A stretch of DNA of 64,000 bases from Chinchilla lanigera (taxonomy: Eukaryota; Chordata; Mammalia; Rodentia; Chinchillidae), in the NCBI RefSeq assembly GCF_000276665.1, contig NW_004955476.1:8057642-8121641 (forward strand), read 5' to 3'. The notes under the pieces are model-generated. The model saw only the letters and a list, made by a program, of their open reading frames with translations, made no database searches and was not told the origin of the DNA. A program made the translations under genes and the position numbers. Positions 12,452-24,254 of this stretch are shown in pieces; the stretch's first letter is position 1; each line of letters opens with the position of its first letter.

Positions 12452-12531
12452 CTCCTAGCACTTCAGTCTCTAAGCCATTTGATAGAAAGGCCTGATCAAT
12501 GGCACTTTCTCCCGATGGGCCTGCTCTTTCT
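12452..12531 (-). other. Exon-like segment (minus strand), weak
   Basis: On the minus strand an acceptor (CCAACAG) precedes 80 bases, followed by donor GAG/GTATGT. One frame is open across the segment and reads ERAGPSGESAIDQAFLSNGL and on. The polypyrimidine tract is modest and no neighbouring exon is recognised. This may be chance. Confidence 0.15.
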
Positions 12532-12717
12532 CTGTTGGACATGAAGCATTTATAACACCCGGTCCAGTGCTCTAGTCTTGGCTCAGTCATTAACATTTTG
12601 AATAACACGATTGCATGTGACTATTTCTAAGACATATTATGTGGATTGAAATGTGTTCCTGACAATATGTCTACATCTCTATATCTGTGTCTATACCATA
12701 TTTAAACCTATAGATTT

Positions 12718-12758
12718 GTATATGTATACATGTATATATATATGTATATATATATATC
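12718..12758. repeat. TA-rich microsatellite
   Basis: ATGTATACATGTATATAT-type alternating purine-pyrimidine tract. Confidence 0.85.
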
Positions 12759-13339
12759 AATAAGCAGAACAATTATGAGACACAGATTTAGAGACAAATT
12801 CAGAAATCAGCTCTTGCCAAGCCTAAGGCTATCAAACCAACATAAAATTAACCGTCTGTAAAAAGTCAGTAGAAAAATCAAAAGTTTGCCCAAAATGTTA
12901 TCTGCAAATCTACTGATCAGAGAGCAGAGTCTGCTCAGGCCTATGGGTGAAGTTGAGGAGTTCTCGGATCCTCCATGTTTAATCTACCTCCACATCTCAA
13001 TAAAAATGTCACTTCCCGGGCAATGTACCTAACTTCCCTGCCCTGAATCATACGCCTCACTTATGCTTGTGTGATCTCCAAGTTGACATTATGATATATC
13101 CACCAACTTGTACTTTCTAGAATGAACCATGCATGCCTTCATTATTATATCTTGAGTAGCTAGCTCAGGGCTTGGCTCAGTACGGCCCCCATAAAAACAT
13201 AAACTGTTAAATGAATGATTGGAACATTGCATGTAAAACATACTATAATCGTAGAAGTAATACATGCAAACCATGTCATATTTTTATGACAGACTTTTAA
13301 CAGATATACTATATATTTTCCTGCCACAAGATTGTTATA

Positions 13340-13695
13340 TACTCTATTTCAGAGCCTGGAACTCTTTCTCCAGTGTCTCTCCTGGAGGCTTCTACTCTCC
13401 CATCCTATGGTTTGCTGATGTAGAACTTCCTCAGGGACACTTCTTTGACCACCTGGACCAACCCAAATCCTGCTAGTTCATGCTTACATATGCCCACTGC
13501 CCTTCCTCACAGCATTCTGACTTTTATGATCTCACACAGCATAGGGTAAATGTTGTTTAGTAAATGGTTCCACCAGTGGAGAGTAAGCCCCACGAAGGTA
13601 GGTGCCTTGAGGGGATTTGCTATCACTGCTTCCCCTGTGTCTAGTATAGCGCCAAAGGAATCCACATACCATTTGCTGAGTGGATGAGCCAATGA
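13340..13695 (+). repeat. L2 LINE 3' end
   Basis: Upstream 'tcctcagggacacttcttt' (an L2-type block), then 'gtaagccccacgaaggtagg' and 'ctagtatagcgcc', the diagnostic L2 tail in order. Old copy. Confidence 0.6.
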
Positions 13696-13699
13696 CTCA

Positions 13700-14845
13700 T
13701 TTACACATAAAATAACATATTTAAGGACAGAGAAATTTCCAACAATATTCCAGTTTTGCCCACGAAGTAGGACAGAGCATATTAAACATAATGGGAGAAA
13801 TGTAGAGAGGAATTGACTAGATTTTAAAAATTGGTAAGAACGGTCCATTCAATGTATTTATTTATTTTTTCTCTACTTTCCTGGTCACTCAGAGGCCTTT
13901 AGACATGAATTTTGGTGTTTTAAATTATCAAGAAGAGAGAATAATACTTTTTATATATGCCTATAGCTGGAAGATTTTTCAGAAATAGCCGCTGGTGTGT
14001 TATTTAATTTATAAATCAACTCCTTGAGGCTAGTTCCCATTAGATGATAGCTAATCCATAGGGAGACAGTATTTTTGGGTGCACCGATGCCTCCCCTTCC
14101 CTCCACATTTCTCAAATGCTGCTGGTTCTGGCACTGCACTCAGGGTTCTTCTGGCACACCTGGCTAGGTGTGAAGGGTTAACAGCAGGCCCAGGCTGGTG
14201 TTCAATTCAGAACTCAATGGCTGTCTTCTCACAGTGCTGTTTCCTTGGAAACTACAGAGTTAAGATAAATGTGGAATGTTGTGTCTGCCTTGTCTGCGGT
14301 GCAGGACTACACCTGGGTTGGAGCAGCTGGGATTTAGCGGGAAGGCCGTGGGCCTATGTAAATAGAGGTATCCAAAATGTCTGGGAAGTAAAGGAGCAGT
14401 TCTTCTGACTCAGAAGGACCAATGCGTCTCTGGGCTGTTGAGCACCAGTGCATGTTCTCTGTAGGCATGAAGACTGAAGAATGTGTATGACCTCACCTAG
14501 GTGTGAGCCTGTGCATGAGATGGACAGAGAGGGAATGAATAGAATCTGCTTTATGTAGAACTCAATGCGTTCACCTTGGATGGAGGTATCTGTGTCTCTA
14601 GAAGAAGATCTCCTCCTGACCGTTCGGGAGCAGCCATGAAATCACACTAACAGAACCCAAAGTGCAGTCTCCAGGCCTGATGTTTACCTCTACCTGCTGA
14701 GAACGCCCACACCAAGACTCCCGACCACCGAACTCAGCCCCTCAGCCCCTGCACCTGCGTGCCCCTCTCCACTCTGTCTGACGGCGGATGCTCTTAGTAG
14801 CTTGTGATGACCAGCACCACAGCAGGGCACAGACCCAGACTCACC
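13700..14845. other. Unassigned sequence
   Basis: No named repeat. The segment 14640-14840 is locally GC-rich but has no CpG island. Confidence 0.45.
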
Positions 14846-14960
14846 TCCCTGGCTCTGTGGCCTTAGCAAGACTTTTAAAGTTTTACATCAGTTTCTTCTT
14901 TAGCAAAATGAACTCACACTGGAGGAATAAAAGCACAGCCCTGTTATAAACACAATCTCT
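14846..14960 (+). repeat. MIR-like SINE fragment
   Basis: Matches the MIR central order: 'gtggccttagcaagactttt', then a 'cagtttcttctttagcaaaa' block. Confidence 0.45.
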
Positions 14961-15017
14961 GCAGCCAAACTTCTGAATTAAAACATTGTCAATAAATAAA
15001 GCACTGAGTGTCCACTG

Positions 15018-15195
15018 CTGAGTTACCAGACCTCACTGTGCCTCAAATTCTTTATCTAAAATAGAAAGAATGCTTATACCTATACTACAGGATTTGTGTA
15101 ATAAGTATTTAGTCTGTCTATGGACTTCAATATAGATATAGCATATTTATATAATGACCAAAATATAATGAACCCTCAATAAATGTCATGTGCTA
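15018..15195 (+). repeat. MIR SINE, 3' half
   Basis: Order of MIR blocks: 'gagttaccagacctcactgt', 'tttatctaaaatag', a run of ATA-rich sequence, then 'ccctcaataaatgtcat', the MIR 3' end. Confidence 0.65.
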
Positions 15196-15708
15196 ATTAG
15201 AGTTTTAATGATATTTGAATTACAATTTATTGGTCCTTCTTCCAGTATTTTTACTCTGCAAATAATGACACATCAGGTCATTAGCCTGGGAAGACAGAAT
15301 TATAACTGAAGAGTTATAAATCCCACATTTTCATGAGAGAAAACACAAAGCAACTCCAGCTAACCCAGAGCCCTTGCTTCCCTCTTCTTAGCCTGTAGAA
15401 ACAATGGGAGTGTGATAACACGAAGCAGCACAGTTCAGCAGCAGCAGATTAGCTGAACAAGACCAGGCCACAGAGTCACCATGGTGACCCAGAACACATC
15501 ATTTCGATTGGCTCAATCTATGCAATATTTATTCCTTCTTTTCTTCACAGAGGATTTTATACAAGGGGCAGGAGGTTCAGTTTTTCTTCTACAGAATGAG
15601 AATGTCTCCACAATTTGTACATCCAAATGCAAATTACCTGTTCAAGCCAAGGAAAATCAAGCTAAGGATCCTATGATTCTAGTGCCTCGTCTCATGGGAT
15701 AAGTGGGT

Positions 15709-15733
15709 TTTTCTCTCTCTCTGTCTCTCTCTG

Positions 15734-15773
<40 letters not shown>

Positions 15774-15826
15774 TGTCCCTGTCTTTCTCTCTGTCCCTCT
15801 CTCTCTCTCTCCCCACACTCTATTTC
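15709..15826 (+). repeat. (CT)n(GT)n(CT)n compound microsatellite
   Basis: CT copies, then about 16 GT dinucleotides (15738-15771), then CT copies. Typical polymorphic rodent microsatellite. Confidence 0.96.
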
Positions 15827-15829
15827 TTA

Positions 15830-17890
15830 GTCAAAAGAAAAAAAAAAGTAAAAATATGTGTAACACAACCTCCCTTTTAATTAATCATCCAAGAGATTTT
15901 TATTTTGAGGTTTGTGTAACTTACATTCTTCGATTTGCTTTTTAAACATTCTGTGGAGAACTTCCACTTGCCTATGTGCAAACTTAATGCTGATACTCTC
16001 CCAGAATCTAAAGTAGTGTTTGTCTCCCACGCAGTTCAATTCTGAAATGTTTTCATGACATTTTCATCAGTTCAATAAATTACTCTGCAATATACGCCTG
16101 CCTGTCCTCCCGCCTTCCCCGAGCAGAAATAAATAAATAAGTACAAATGAATCTGGTCGCAGCTGCGGAGACACTCTGCGTCGCCTTCCACCCACATTCA
16201 CCCAACTCACCTGGCAGCTGTTCAGAGAGATCATCTCAATTAAAGGAGAAATCGGTTTTAATCAGGGATGCTGGTTGCCTTTGTCTGAGCTGTATTGTGA
16301 CAAAGTTTTCCTAAATTCAACTTTTGCACTGTGGATGATTCAAACTCTTCTGTCACTCATTATGTTCATACAAGAGTTTAACATGAGGCGGGTGGCCCAC
16401 GAGTAATTACCTACCTTGCAGCAGCTGGCGATGACTCCTTCCACTGTAGCTCTCTGGGACTGGAGGAGGCCATGGGAATGTTCTGAGCCAACAAGCCCGA
16501 AGGTGGCTGACACTACGGACTGGGAACTCATGAGCAATGAGCCTCAAGACAGCAGTGCATTAGCACAGCCGTGTTCTTTCTCTTGGGGATGGACTCCGAG
16601 TTGGGAAATTAACGTGGTGTCTGGATGTGCTGTGCTTGGCCTTCCTAGAAATCTGAAACTGCAATGTTGCCGACAGGCACGGGAGCTTTGGGATTCAGAT
16701 CATTTTGGTTGAGACGCACATATCTTTTCTCGCTATGCACTGGTCCACAAGCCCTTACACCTGAAAGCCAGAGCAACAATGGATTATATGTTGTAGAATT
16801 ATTAGAAGAATTAATGAAGGTACACCAGATAAGGCCCTTCACAGCATGTTCAATGAACATTTCTCAGTACTCTAATTATTTTCAGTACCAAATCATGGGT
16901 TCATCCACTTTAACTCACTCCATTTCACCTGGTAGGACACCCACCCCTGAGTTCTAGGGCACATCTTCCCAACTATGTATCTGAGCATATATCAGTAACA
17001 TCAAAAATAGGAACACACTCATCCCCACTTCCATTGAGCTGTCTGAGATTATATGCTGATATGCAAGCATGGTTTATGGTGTCACTTTAATAGGTTTTAT
17101 ATACACATGGAGGAGGAGACGTGGAGTTTTGCCCGTGTACTGACATGGTTGGTGAGGAGCCCTGAACTCCCAAGACACTGATGGTCCACAGGGAAGGTGG
17201 GGAGACCTAGGAGCGGCTGCAGGTGTGACCAGAAGAAACCGTCGAGTGGTGTAGACCTTGCCGCGGGGCATCGTTCCATGTACCGATGCACTGGCCATTA
17301 GCATCCTGCGGCACATCCTAAAATGTGTCAGAGCAATGGAAGTTCTCCGAGGTGCTGTTAAAATGCTTATCAATGGTATCAGTTCAACCCAAGCCTAATT
17401 AGTCAGGTGATCATCTTTAAATGGCAATGCTATTCCTTTCTTTTAACTGGGCTACTATAGATGCTTCTCATTAAAACCTATTTGCAAGGATGCTCAGATT
17501 ATTTTTTAGGCATTTATAGGGAAACAACAGAGATTGGATAAGCTATCTTTTTACATAGTTTTAAATGTAACAAAACACTTAACACACAGCATATGCAGAG
17601 CTCTGTTTCCTAGTGCTTTTCTGTTTGTCACAGTGGTGATGAACTTGCACATCTGGGAAAGTATCAAGGCTTTCGTGACATATTTCCAGCTTGCCTCACC
17701 TAAAGAAGGCCTGTGGGGCCCATCTTCCAAACGTGAGTTTTGCCTATAGAAATACAGCAAAGACAGAGACTTTAGCACCCCATGAACTTCAGTCATACAC
17801 TGTTTTACTAAGACAAGACTGTCCATTGGAAACTCTAGATTCAAGACACCAAACTAGGCTCTTCACACATGCCCATTTTAGGTAATGTTA
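15830..17890. other. Unassigned, possibly regulatory sequence
   Basis: Few recognised repeats. The segment 16140-16330 mixes CpG-containing E-box sequence with ATTA-type motifs, and 16415-16519 is exon-like on the minus strand. Confidence 0.4.
16415..16519 (-). other. Exon-like segment (minus strand), weak
   Basis: On the minus strand, TTCCCAG precedes 105 bases (35 whole codons) open in frame, followed by the donor CTGCAAG/GTAGGT. The encoded piece reads SVVSATFGLVGSEHSHGLLQ and on. The polypyrimidine tract is poor and no family is recognised. Confidence 0.15.
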
Positions 17891-17894
17891 TCTG

Positions 17895-18040
17895 AGCCTT
17901 GACAGTGCTGTTACCCTCATGTTAAGGACAAAAATAATGCTCAGTGAAGGGAACCAATAGCGCACGATCAACTAGCTAGAAGGGAAGAGCTGCATTTTTA
18001 AATTCATTAATGCAAAGCCTGTTCTTCTTTTCTGAATTAA
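17895..18040 (-). repeat. MIR SINE
   Basis: The plus strand reads 'gctcagtgaagggaacc', then a 'gatcaactagctagaag' block. This is the MIR complement pattern (…cacagctagtaag…). Diverged. Confidence 0.5.
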
Positions 18041-18570
18041 GAGGAGTAGACACTGAGCGGTATAGTTTTTGAGATGACACAGCCAAGCTTGTCCTTAAGG
18101 CAGGCATCCCTTCTCACACCCTACAGGTATAAATCAGGCTACTTTTTCTCAATCACATATTTTCTTCATGACAGTCCATGATTTCCCACCACTGTCATAA
18201 GTGCTAACAAAGAAAGAAACAGACGGAGGGGGAGAGAAAAATGCTTTTACAATCGGCCTGTGATCTACAAATCCACTACAAAACAGTTTGAAAACTCTAA
18301 TGTTTCAGTGCTTCATCCCACGCTAAGAGCTGTGCCTCTCACTTTGTTTTAGAAGCAAGAACGTGATAAACTGATAACCCTCCTATCTGAATGACCCTCC
18401 CCAAAACACTACTGAATTTTGCAGTGTTCCAAGCCTAAAATTTGGGGTTTACCAAACAGGAATAATATTCATATCTTTTGGTAATCTTGTTCCGGAATAA
18501 AAGTTACTGTTAAGTAACCACACTGGGAACTGATAGTTTAGTTTGCTGATTAAATATTTTTCATAGTGAT

Positions 18571-18957
18571 TCTCTTGGTTACTTTTCTCTTGTTGCTGAG
18601 ACAAAATACCCAATCCCCAAAATGAAGGAAGGGAAAGTTTATTTAGCTTACAGTTTGAGGAGGTTTCAGTCTATACTTGGCTGGCTCCGAGGCAGACGAT
18701 AAGGAAGCAACAAGAGTAAAGGGGGGGAATGGCAGCTGAACAGCAAACAGCCAGAGCAAAAGGGAAGTAGCCTCTTTCCCTCCCTTACACTGTAAACAGG
18801 CTACCCCCACCTAAGGGGAGTGTAGCTCTCACACAATCTCCATGGCTCCTCTTCCACAGGCTCAGGATGTATACAAAGTAAGCACTCTGGCTTCCTGCTG
18901 AGTCATTTAGCCAAACCTCTAGACTACACAAGTTGACACAATGTATCAACCATAACA
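18571..18957 (-). mobile_element. MaLR-type solo LTR (copy A), minus strand
   Basis: The plus strand begins 'tctcttggttacttttctct', then 'gctgagacaaaataccc' and 'aaagtttatttagctta', and ends in CCATAACA. Read on the minus strand this is TGTTATGG…AATAAA…, ending with the rodent MT/ORR1-like LTR terminus. Flanking bases GTGAT (18566-18570) and GTCAT (18958-18962) match at 4 of 5, as expected for an aged 5-bp target duplication. Non-coding. Same family as 57699 and 59421. Confidence 0.75.
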
Positions 18958-18962
18958 GTCAT

Positions 18963-20325
18963 CTACAAATTATTCATTCTGGCAAGAAATAGACAGAAAA
19001 AATTAGACACATCTGAAAGAATAAAGTTCAAAAGATAAAAAAAAATGTATCACTAGATCATGGAAATAACTATCAAAATAAGCCTCAGCACGAAGACTTA
19101 ATTACTGCTTCTTGAAGAGCGTAAGTGCAAATAATTTGACTTTGTAAATAAATGCTGATATATGATAGCTACTCAGTAAAATAAGATTTTGTTGTGAAGC
19201 CTTAGATTTTATTTCATTAGGTGTTATAAATACAAAACTAGACCAGAGAACAACACGAGAATCTCTCATTTGACTATAAAATTACTTATGCTTTTAAAAT
19301 GGGTGAATGTGGACTGAGATTGCTGTTTTCTCTCTCAAGGTGGGCCTCACTTCTAGGTTGTTTTCTGAGACCACACCTCTGACCCCTTCGGTCAGCTCTC
19401 AGTATTCTGTAGACGCTTACTAATCTTTCAGGGGTTGCTTATCGACAGCGTGATCAAGTTTCTCCGTTGTCCCACTTTGATATTCAAGCGCTTTTAGTAT
19501 TAAGCTTCCTTTCCAGTATTACCTTCCACTCTCCCCATTCAAAGGTGGCCTCTGTTTTTAGGTATTACAGTTCACCCCGCTGGTCTGTCCTCTGAAAACT
19601 TCAAAACTTACCCTTTTGGAGAGGCAGTCAAGTCAGTGGTGCTCCAGCAAGCCGATCATGATCCCCACAATATTCACTGGTTCCCATCAGTGAATCCAAA
19701 TAAATAGGCCTTCCGAGCTGAGATAAACCATAATGTTGGAGCAGGTTGGGAAACTGAGAATAGAGAATTTGCTAGAGTTTACTTGTTTACTAGACTTTAC
19801 TGATCAACCTGAAAATAGATCAAATACAAATAAGATCAAAGACACAGGCAAGGGTATGAGGTTCTGAAATCTGTGCTTTTTTTTCAGAGATGCTCTTTAA
19901 GCAGCCCGGTAGACAAGGCTCTTAGTAGAGACACCTGGACCCATGGACTCAGGCCATTTGGCACACATGGCTAGGGAGCAGATTAAGTCTAGAATCGGGG
20001 GCCTGTTTATTGACATATCTGAACTCTCTGTGTATTTATGAACTCTTGCATTCTATTTCTTATTGCACCATTGATTTATACCTGACTGGACAGTGACCCG
20101 CCTCTAAACAGGACAGCTTGCATTTGTCCTGTCAGTCAGACCCCAAGGCCATTCACCTCGGTGAGACACTCTTTCAGCTACCCTCTAGCCTCATCATTGT
20201 TCCTAAAATATGTCAAAGCCATCTCACCATAACATCTCCAGGCTAATCTGCAGACAAAAGCTGTGGGACATTTTCTGCATAAATTTATCTTTCTTTTTCT
20301 GCAGCTGAGTAATGTTTTGCCTCAA
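18963..20325. other. Unassigned sequence
   Basis: No gene and no confidently named repeat. Confidence 0.45.
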
Positions 20326-20329
20326 GCCA

Positions 20330-20490
20330 TCAAAACCCCTCGGTTTGCTTTTCTCCATTCTCACGTTCCACTTCCCAGGACTTGCCCATCCCATTTTCTC
20401 TGCCACATCAGAAACTCCTTGGTGACAAGGATTCCTATGGGATTTGCTCTTTACTGTTGGCCGTTTGCTTAGAACAGAACCTGATGAACC
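20330..20490 (+). repeat. L2 LINE 3' end
   Basis: 'agaaactccttggtgacaag' followed by 'ttgcttagaacagaacctg' follows the L2 tail order. The 138-codon minus frame across it (20224-20640) is antisense to this repeat and is not a gene. Confidence 0.5.
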
Positions 20491-20794
20491 ACACTGTTTG
20501 AGATCATGATCGATAAAAAATCCAATCACAGTGAATATCATACATAAAGTCAGGGATTGCTCAGAGACGTTATTATGCCAATTATTGAAAAAAAACCTAG
20601 ATGAGTGAAGGAATGTTGATTTATTTTGTTGTCTGGCCAAGAGAGTTAATTTGCTTTTCCATATGCTTGTACTGTCTGGTCAACTCTGGGTCTTGACTCT
20701 CAATATCCACAAGCGTTGTTAAGAAACAAGCCAAAGAGAAAACCACAAATGTTGTCAGGTATTAAATTATAGGGATATTTATGGAGTAAATGTA

Positions 20795-21010
20795 GTGCTT
20801 GGCCCATTAATAAAGGAATGGTCTGAAATTTTCTCCTTAAAAGTGGATGTGTTGAGGAACTTCCATACTATTTTTCAAATTACTGCACCAATTTGCATCC
20901 CTACCACCCGTGTGCAAGACTTCACTGTTTGCACATGCTCATCTACATTTATCATTGTCTGTCTTTTAATTGTAGCTATTTGTATGCTGTTACTGGTTTC
21001 ATTGGATAGT
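20795..21010 (-). mobile_element. L1 ORF2 segment, inverted part
   Basis: The plus strand reads 'gttgaggaacttccatact', 'caccaatttgcatcccta' and 'ccacccgtgtgcaagactt'. This is the complement of the well-known L1 ORF2 segment '...tatggaggttcctcaa...'. It directly precedes, in L1 order, the plus-strand L1 piece that starts near 21085. Confidence 0.75.
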
Positions 21011-21084
21011 TGGACAAAGTCCACTTTGCCTTATTTCACTTTTAAGGAGAAAATTTCAGACCATGTGACCTCTCATGTGACCTG

Positions 21085-21640
21085 CCATGTGACCCACCTC
21101 TCACTTCTGAAAAGGCAGCCAAAGGCAACAGCATGAGTGTGCTGACCAGATACCTGGTCTCCTGTTGTTCCAGCGCTGTTCTCAATAGCCACCCTAGAGA
21201 AGCAGTCATCATCCACCAACAGACAAATGCATATAGACAACATGGTGTGCATCCACCAGAAGATACTCTTCAATACTGAAAAAGAAAGAAATTCTGTCAT
21301 TTATAACATTATCGGTAAGACTAGAAAGCGTTCTGACAAGGGAAATGAGCCATGCACAAACGGGCCAGGGCTGCAGGATCTCACACGGGCCTCTCAGAAA
21401 GTCAGACTCATAGAAGGGAAGGAAAACAGGTTCCCAGAGGGTGCATATCAAGGAGGATGGCACAGATGGTGAAGGTGTGGGTCAAAGTGTACAAAGATTC
21501 AATTAGACAAGAAGAATACATTTCAGAGATCTATCGGACCAGACAGATAGATAGATCTATCTATCACCATGCATCAGCATGGTGATGCATGGTGAGCATA
21601 GGTAAAAATGATGAATAGCTAAATACATTTATTGACATAT
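21085..21640 (+). mobile_element. L1 3' part, plus strand
   Basis: L1 ORF2 C-terminal and 3' UTR sequence: 'catgtgacccacctctcac', 'gcgctgttctcaatagcca', 'aagaaattctgtcattta' and 'catagaagggaaggaaaac' in the right order. Together with the inverted piece at 20795 it forms one insertion with a 5' inversion. No intact frame. Confidence 0.75.
21546..21595. repeat. Two adjacent palindromes
   Basis: 546-565 is a perfect 20-base palindrome of GATA/TATC units. 564-595 is a 13-bp perfect inverted repeat (TCACCATGCATCA and its complement) around a 6-base loop. Both lie near the 3' end of the L1 remnant. Confidence 0.9.
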
Positions 21641-21647
21641 CTGAATG

Positions 21648-21677
21648 GGTTTTTTTTTTTGTGTGTGTGTGTGTGCA

Positions 21678-21715
<38 letters not shown>

Positions 21716-21775
21716 GGTACCAGGAATGGACCTCACACTTGCCAGGCAGAAGCTTGCGCCACTGAGCTATGTGCC
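21648..21775 (-). mobile_element. ID SINE with CA-dinucleotide tail, minus strand
   Basis: The complement of 21713-21772 reads as a tRNA-derived ID body: an A-box-like TAGCTCAGTGG, then a B box diverged at 'gtccattcctggtacc'. On the plus strand the tail appears as T(GT)n at 21648-21712, meaning a CA-rich then A-rich tail after the element. It resembles the plus-strand copy at 44051. Confidence 0.75.
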
Positions 21776-21779
21776 CACC

Positions 21780-22503
21780 TGATGCCTTGTATGTTGAGAA
21801 CTAGTAAAACAGTATAATTAAAATCCTCACCATACCAAAAAACAAAGAAAGATATATAGGTGAGGTGATAGAAATGTTCACTGGCTTGATTTAGTTTTTC
21901 TATAAAATACACAGAAATCAAAACTTCACTTTGTGCCCCAAGAATATGTGCATTCATTATTTATTAATTTAAAAATTTTAAAAGAGAAAAAAGGAATACC
22001 AACTTCTTTCAAAAGGAGGGACAAAACAGAGAATAAGGAAATGAAGAAAATTAATTATTTCATGTATTTCTTTTTTATTTTCTTTCCTTTCATATAAAGT
22101 TCCCATTTTCATACAGTTTTTAGATGGAATTTCCTGATGGTATTCTTTAGTTCAGACTGTTCTGTTAGAATTGGTACAACACAGAATGGCCATTTCTCCA
22201 TTGATCAGAAATAAAAGAGGCTGTGTCCCCTGGTTTCAAAAAACCTGGTAATCACTTCTGCAGTAATACCTAAATAATGACTCACTACTTTCCAAAAAAT
22301 AAAATCTTTAAAATGTCCAGACTTAAAGAAAGCTGTACAATTTTTTTGTCATCTACATAAAGATCAGTCAAGAACAAAGAAACTGGTAATTATACAAGGT
22401 GCAAAGACAGTTTTTATCTCCATAACAATTTAAATAGTTCTTCCTGAAAGAAACCTGTTGCTCAAGTGCAGAAAACAATCAGAGCTGCAGATAATAGTGA
22501 GTT
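21780..22503. other. Unassigned AT-rich sequence
   Basis: No gene and no named repeat. Confidence 0.45.
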
Positions 22504-22626
22504 TTCTTTTTTGACATGAGCTCTCATTGTGTTGCCCAGGCTGACCTTGAATTCCTGGACTCAAGCCGTCTCCTGCCTCAGCCTCTGGAGTAGCTAGGAC
22601 TCAGGTGTGCACAACCACCCTTTTAT
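22504..22626 (-). mobile_element. B1-type (7SL-derived) SINE, minus strand
   Basis: The plus strand reads 'gttgcccaggctgacctt', 'ctgcctcagcctctggagta' and 'gctaggactcaggtgtgc', the complement of a 7SL-derived SINE body. Confidence 0.8.
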
Positions 22627-22629
22627 CTT

Positions 22630-24025
22630 TCTCATGGTATATCTGCATGCGTAATATCACGAAGATACACACACACACTGCTGTGTTCTGGGTACTACAG
22701 GTCCTTAATGTTTCTCTTGTGGTGAGGTCCACCTTCCAGCCCCATGGGGTCCCCAGTTCATCAATGAGGGCACCAGGAGCAGAGAAGAACTGGACCACAC
22801 GGTTGCAGAGTTACAATTCGAAAGCGTATGTCTCTGACATTAAAGTGTGTACTGCATAGCCTGCCTTGGCCACACCAGTACAACACTGTTTTGTAATAAT
22901 TACACTGTTTTGTAATAATTATGAGAAGAATCATACTACAGAGTGACTATTTAAGGAGAAAAGTGAAACTGTTTTAAGAAACCAAAAGTGGAGGGAGGAT
23001 AAGGACAGGCTCTGGAGCCAGAGAGTTAATTAAAAGTAGATATTTAATAAACTCTTTAACTGAAACAGCAGAATGGCCGCTGTAATCAAATCCATGAGAA
23101 GGGTAAAATATCCAGGCTCCTGGTGTGCGAAGGACAGAGCTATTTCTGAAATCAAAATAGTAACATGAAGAGATTACAGTTTGACCCATTTTCTGGCATA
23201 AGAACTTGGTATTTCCAGATTGCTTCAGAACACCAGTAACCTTACCACAGCTTGAAAATATTATTTAGGATCAACAGATCTGCAGGCAAGGTTTAGGAAT
23301 GGATGCTGAGGCACTTGAAACAGATTTATCTATTACTTAAATTAAAAATGTTATTAATGTCTTCTATGCAGAGCTAGCCTGGGGGCCAGATGGCTGTACA
23401 ATCCCATATTATAAAGCTCACAGAGCACATTTGATTTGGGTTTTGAACTTACAGTTTCCACAGTTTAAAAAGAATTTTATTAAACCACAGACAGACCACA
23501 TGCTTGGTGATTAAAAATGACTTTTAAAGACTTCTCAAAAACTTATAGCAGACAGGGATCCCAGATTTACTTTTAGGTTGATTTGTGGGGTCAAGTGATC
23601 TGACATGAATGGTTATTTTCCTCAGACATTTATAGTTGCCTTTCATGCAAACTGGGGCGAATCAAAGCATTTCCAGTCGTTAGGGATTGAACCCTATGTC
23701 TAGGGCCGGCAGGTCACTGTGATCCTAAGAAAAACAATATTGCTTTGGGATCATATGGAAAAATTTTATCTTCAAAATGATAAACTATTCCAATGAAAAC
23801 TGAAAAATGCCATTTATTGTTCAGATGTTTGGAAACATCTGGATATTTGTCTAAATAAATCTCTCTGAGCACATATTGTATTTGGCATTGTGCATATAAA
23901 TCATGGAGATGTTTGTCTGAAATTATCACTTTTTGTCTGAATTAATGATAGCTTTCCTTGAAAAGGAGTATTTTACAATGGTATTCTGAAAATTGTAATA
24001 AAAGAATAAAGACATAAGACATTGC
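22630..24025. other. Unassigned sequence with a 19-bp duplication
   Basis: A 19-base unit is tandemly duplicated at 22883-22920. A possible tail of a tRNA-type SINE on the minus strand lies at about 23670-23715 (B-box-like 'gggattgaaccctatgtc'), too short to be sure. Confidence 0.4.
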
Positions 24026-24029
24026 CTAT

Positions 24030-24250
24030 AAGAGATGATATAGTGTTTGCTATCTTGGACTTTGGAGTAGACAAAACCTAGCTTTATATCCCAGCTACAT
24101 TATGTAATAGTGACATGATGGTGACTAATTTATTTTAACTTCTATGGAATTTAATTTTCTAGTTTATGAAATAAAAGTTTTAAATAAACTATGACTATTA
24201 TGATGTTATACTTGAAATATAGTAATTGCCCTAGAAATGTTAGCTATTTT
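24030..24250 (+). repeat. MIR SINE, nearly full length
   Basis: Blocks in order: 'gtgtttgctatcttggactt', 'tggagtagacaaaacctag', 'tatatcccagctacatta', a TAACTTCTATGG-type block, 'ctagtttatgaaataaaag' and an AT-rich 3' end with 'attgccctagaaatg'. Confidence 0.65.
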
Positions 24251-24254
24251 TATA

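Larger units (their letters stand above)
10645..13335. other. Mostly unassigned sequence
   Basis: No repeat confidently named apart from the TA-rich microsatellite near 12720. It contains a 146-codon minus frame (11478-11918) with no family resemblance and an exon-like minus segment (12452-12531). Confidence 0.45.

Noticed and set aside
20224..20640. 138-codon minus-strand frame
   Set aside because: Antisense to an L2 tail and unique sequence; no protein-family features.
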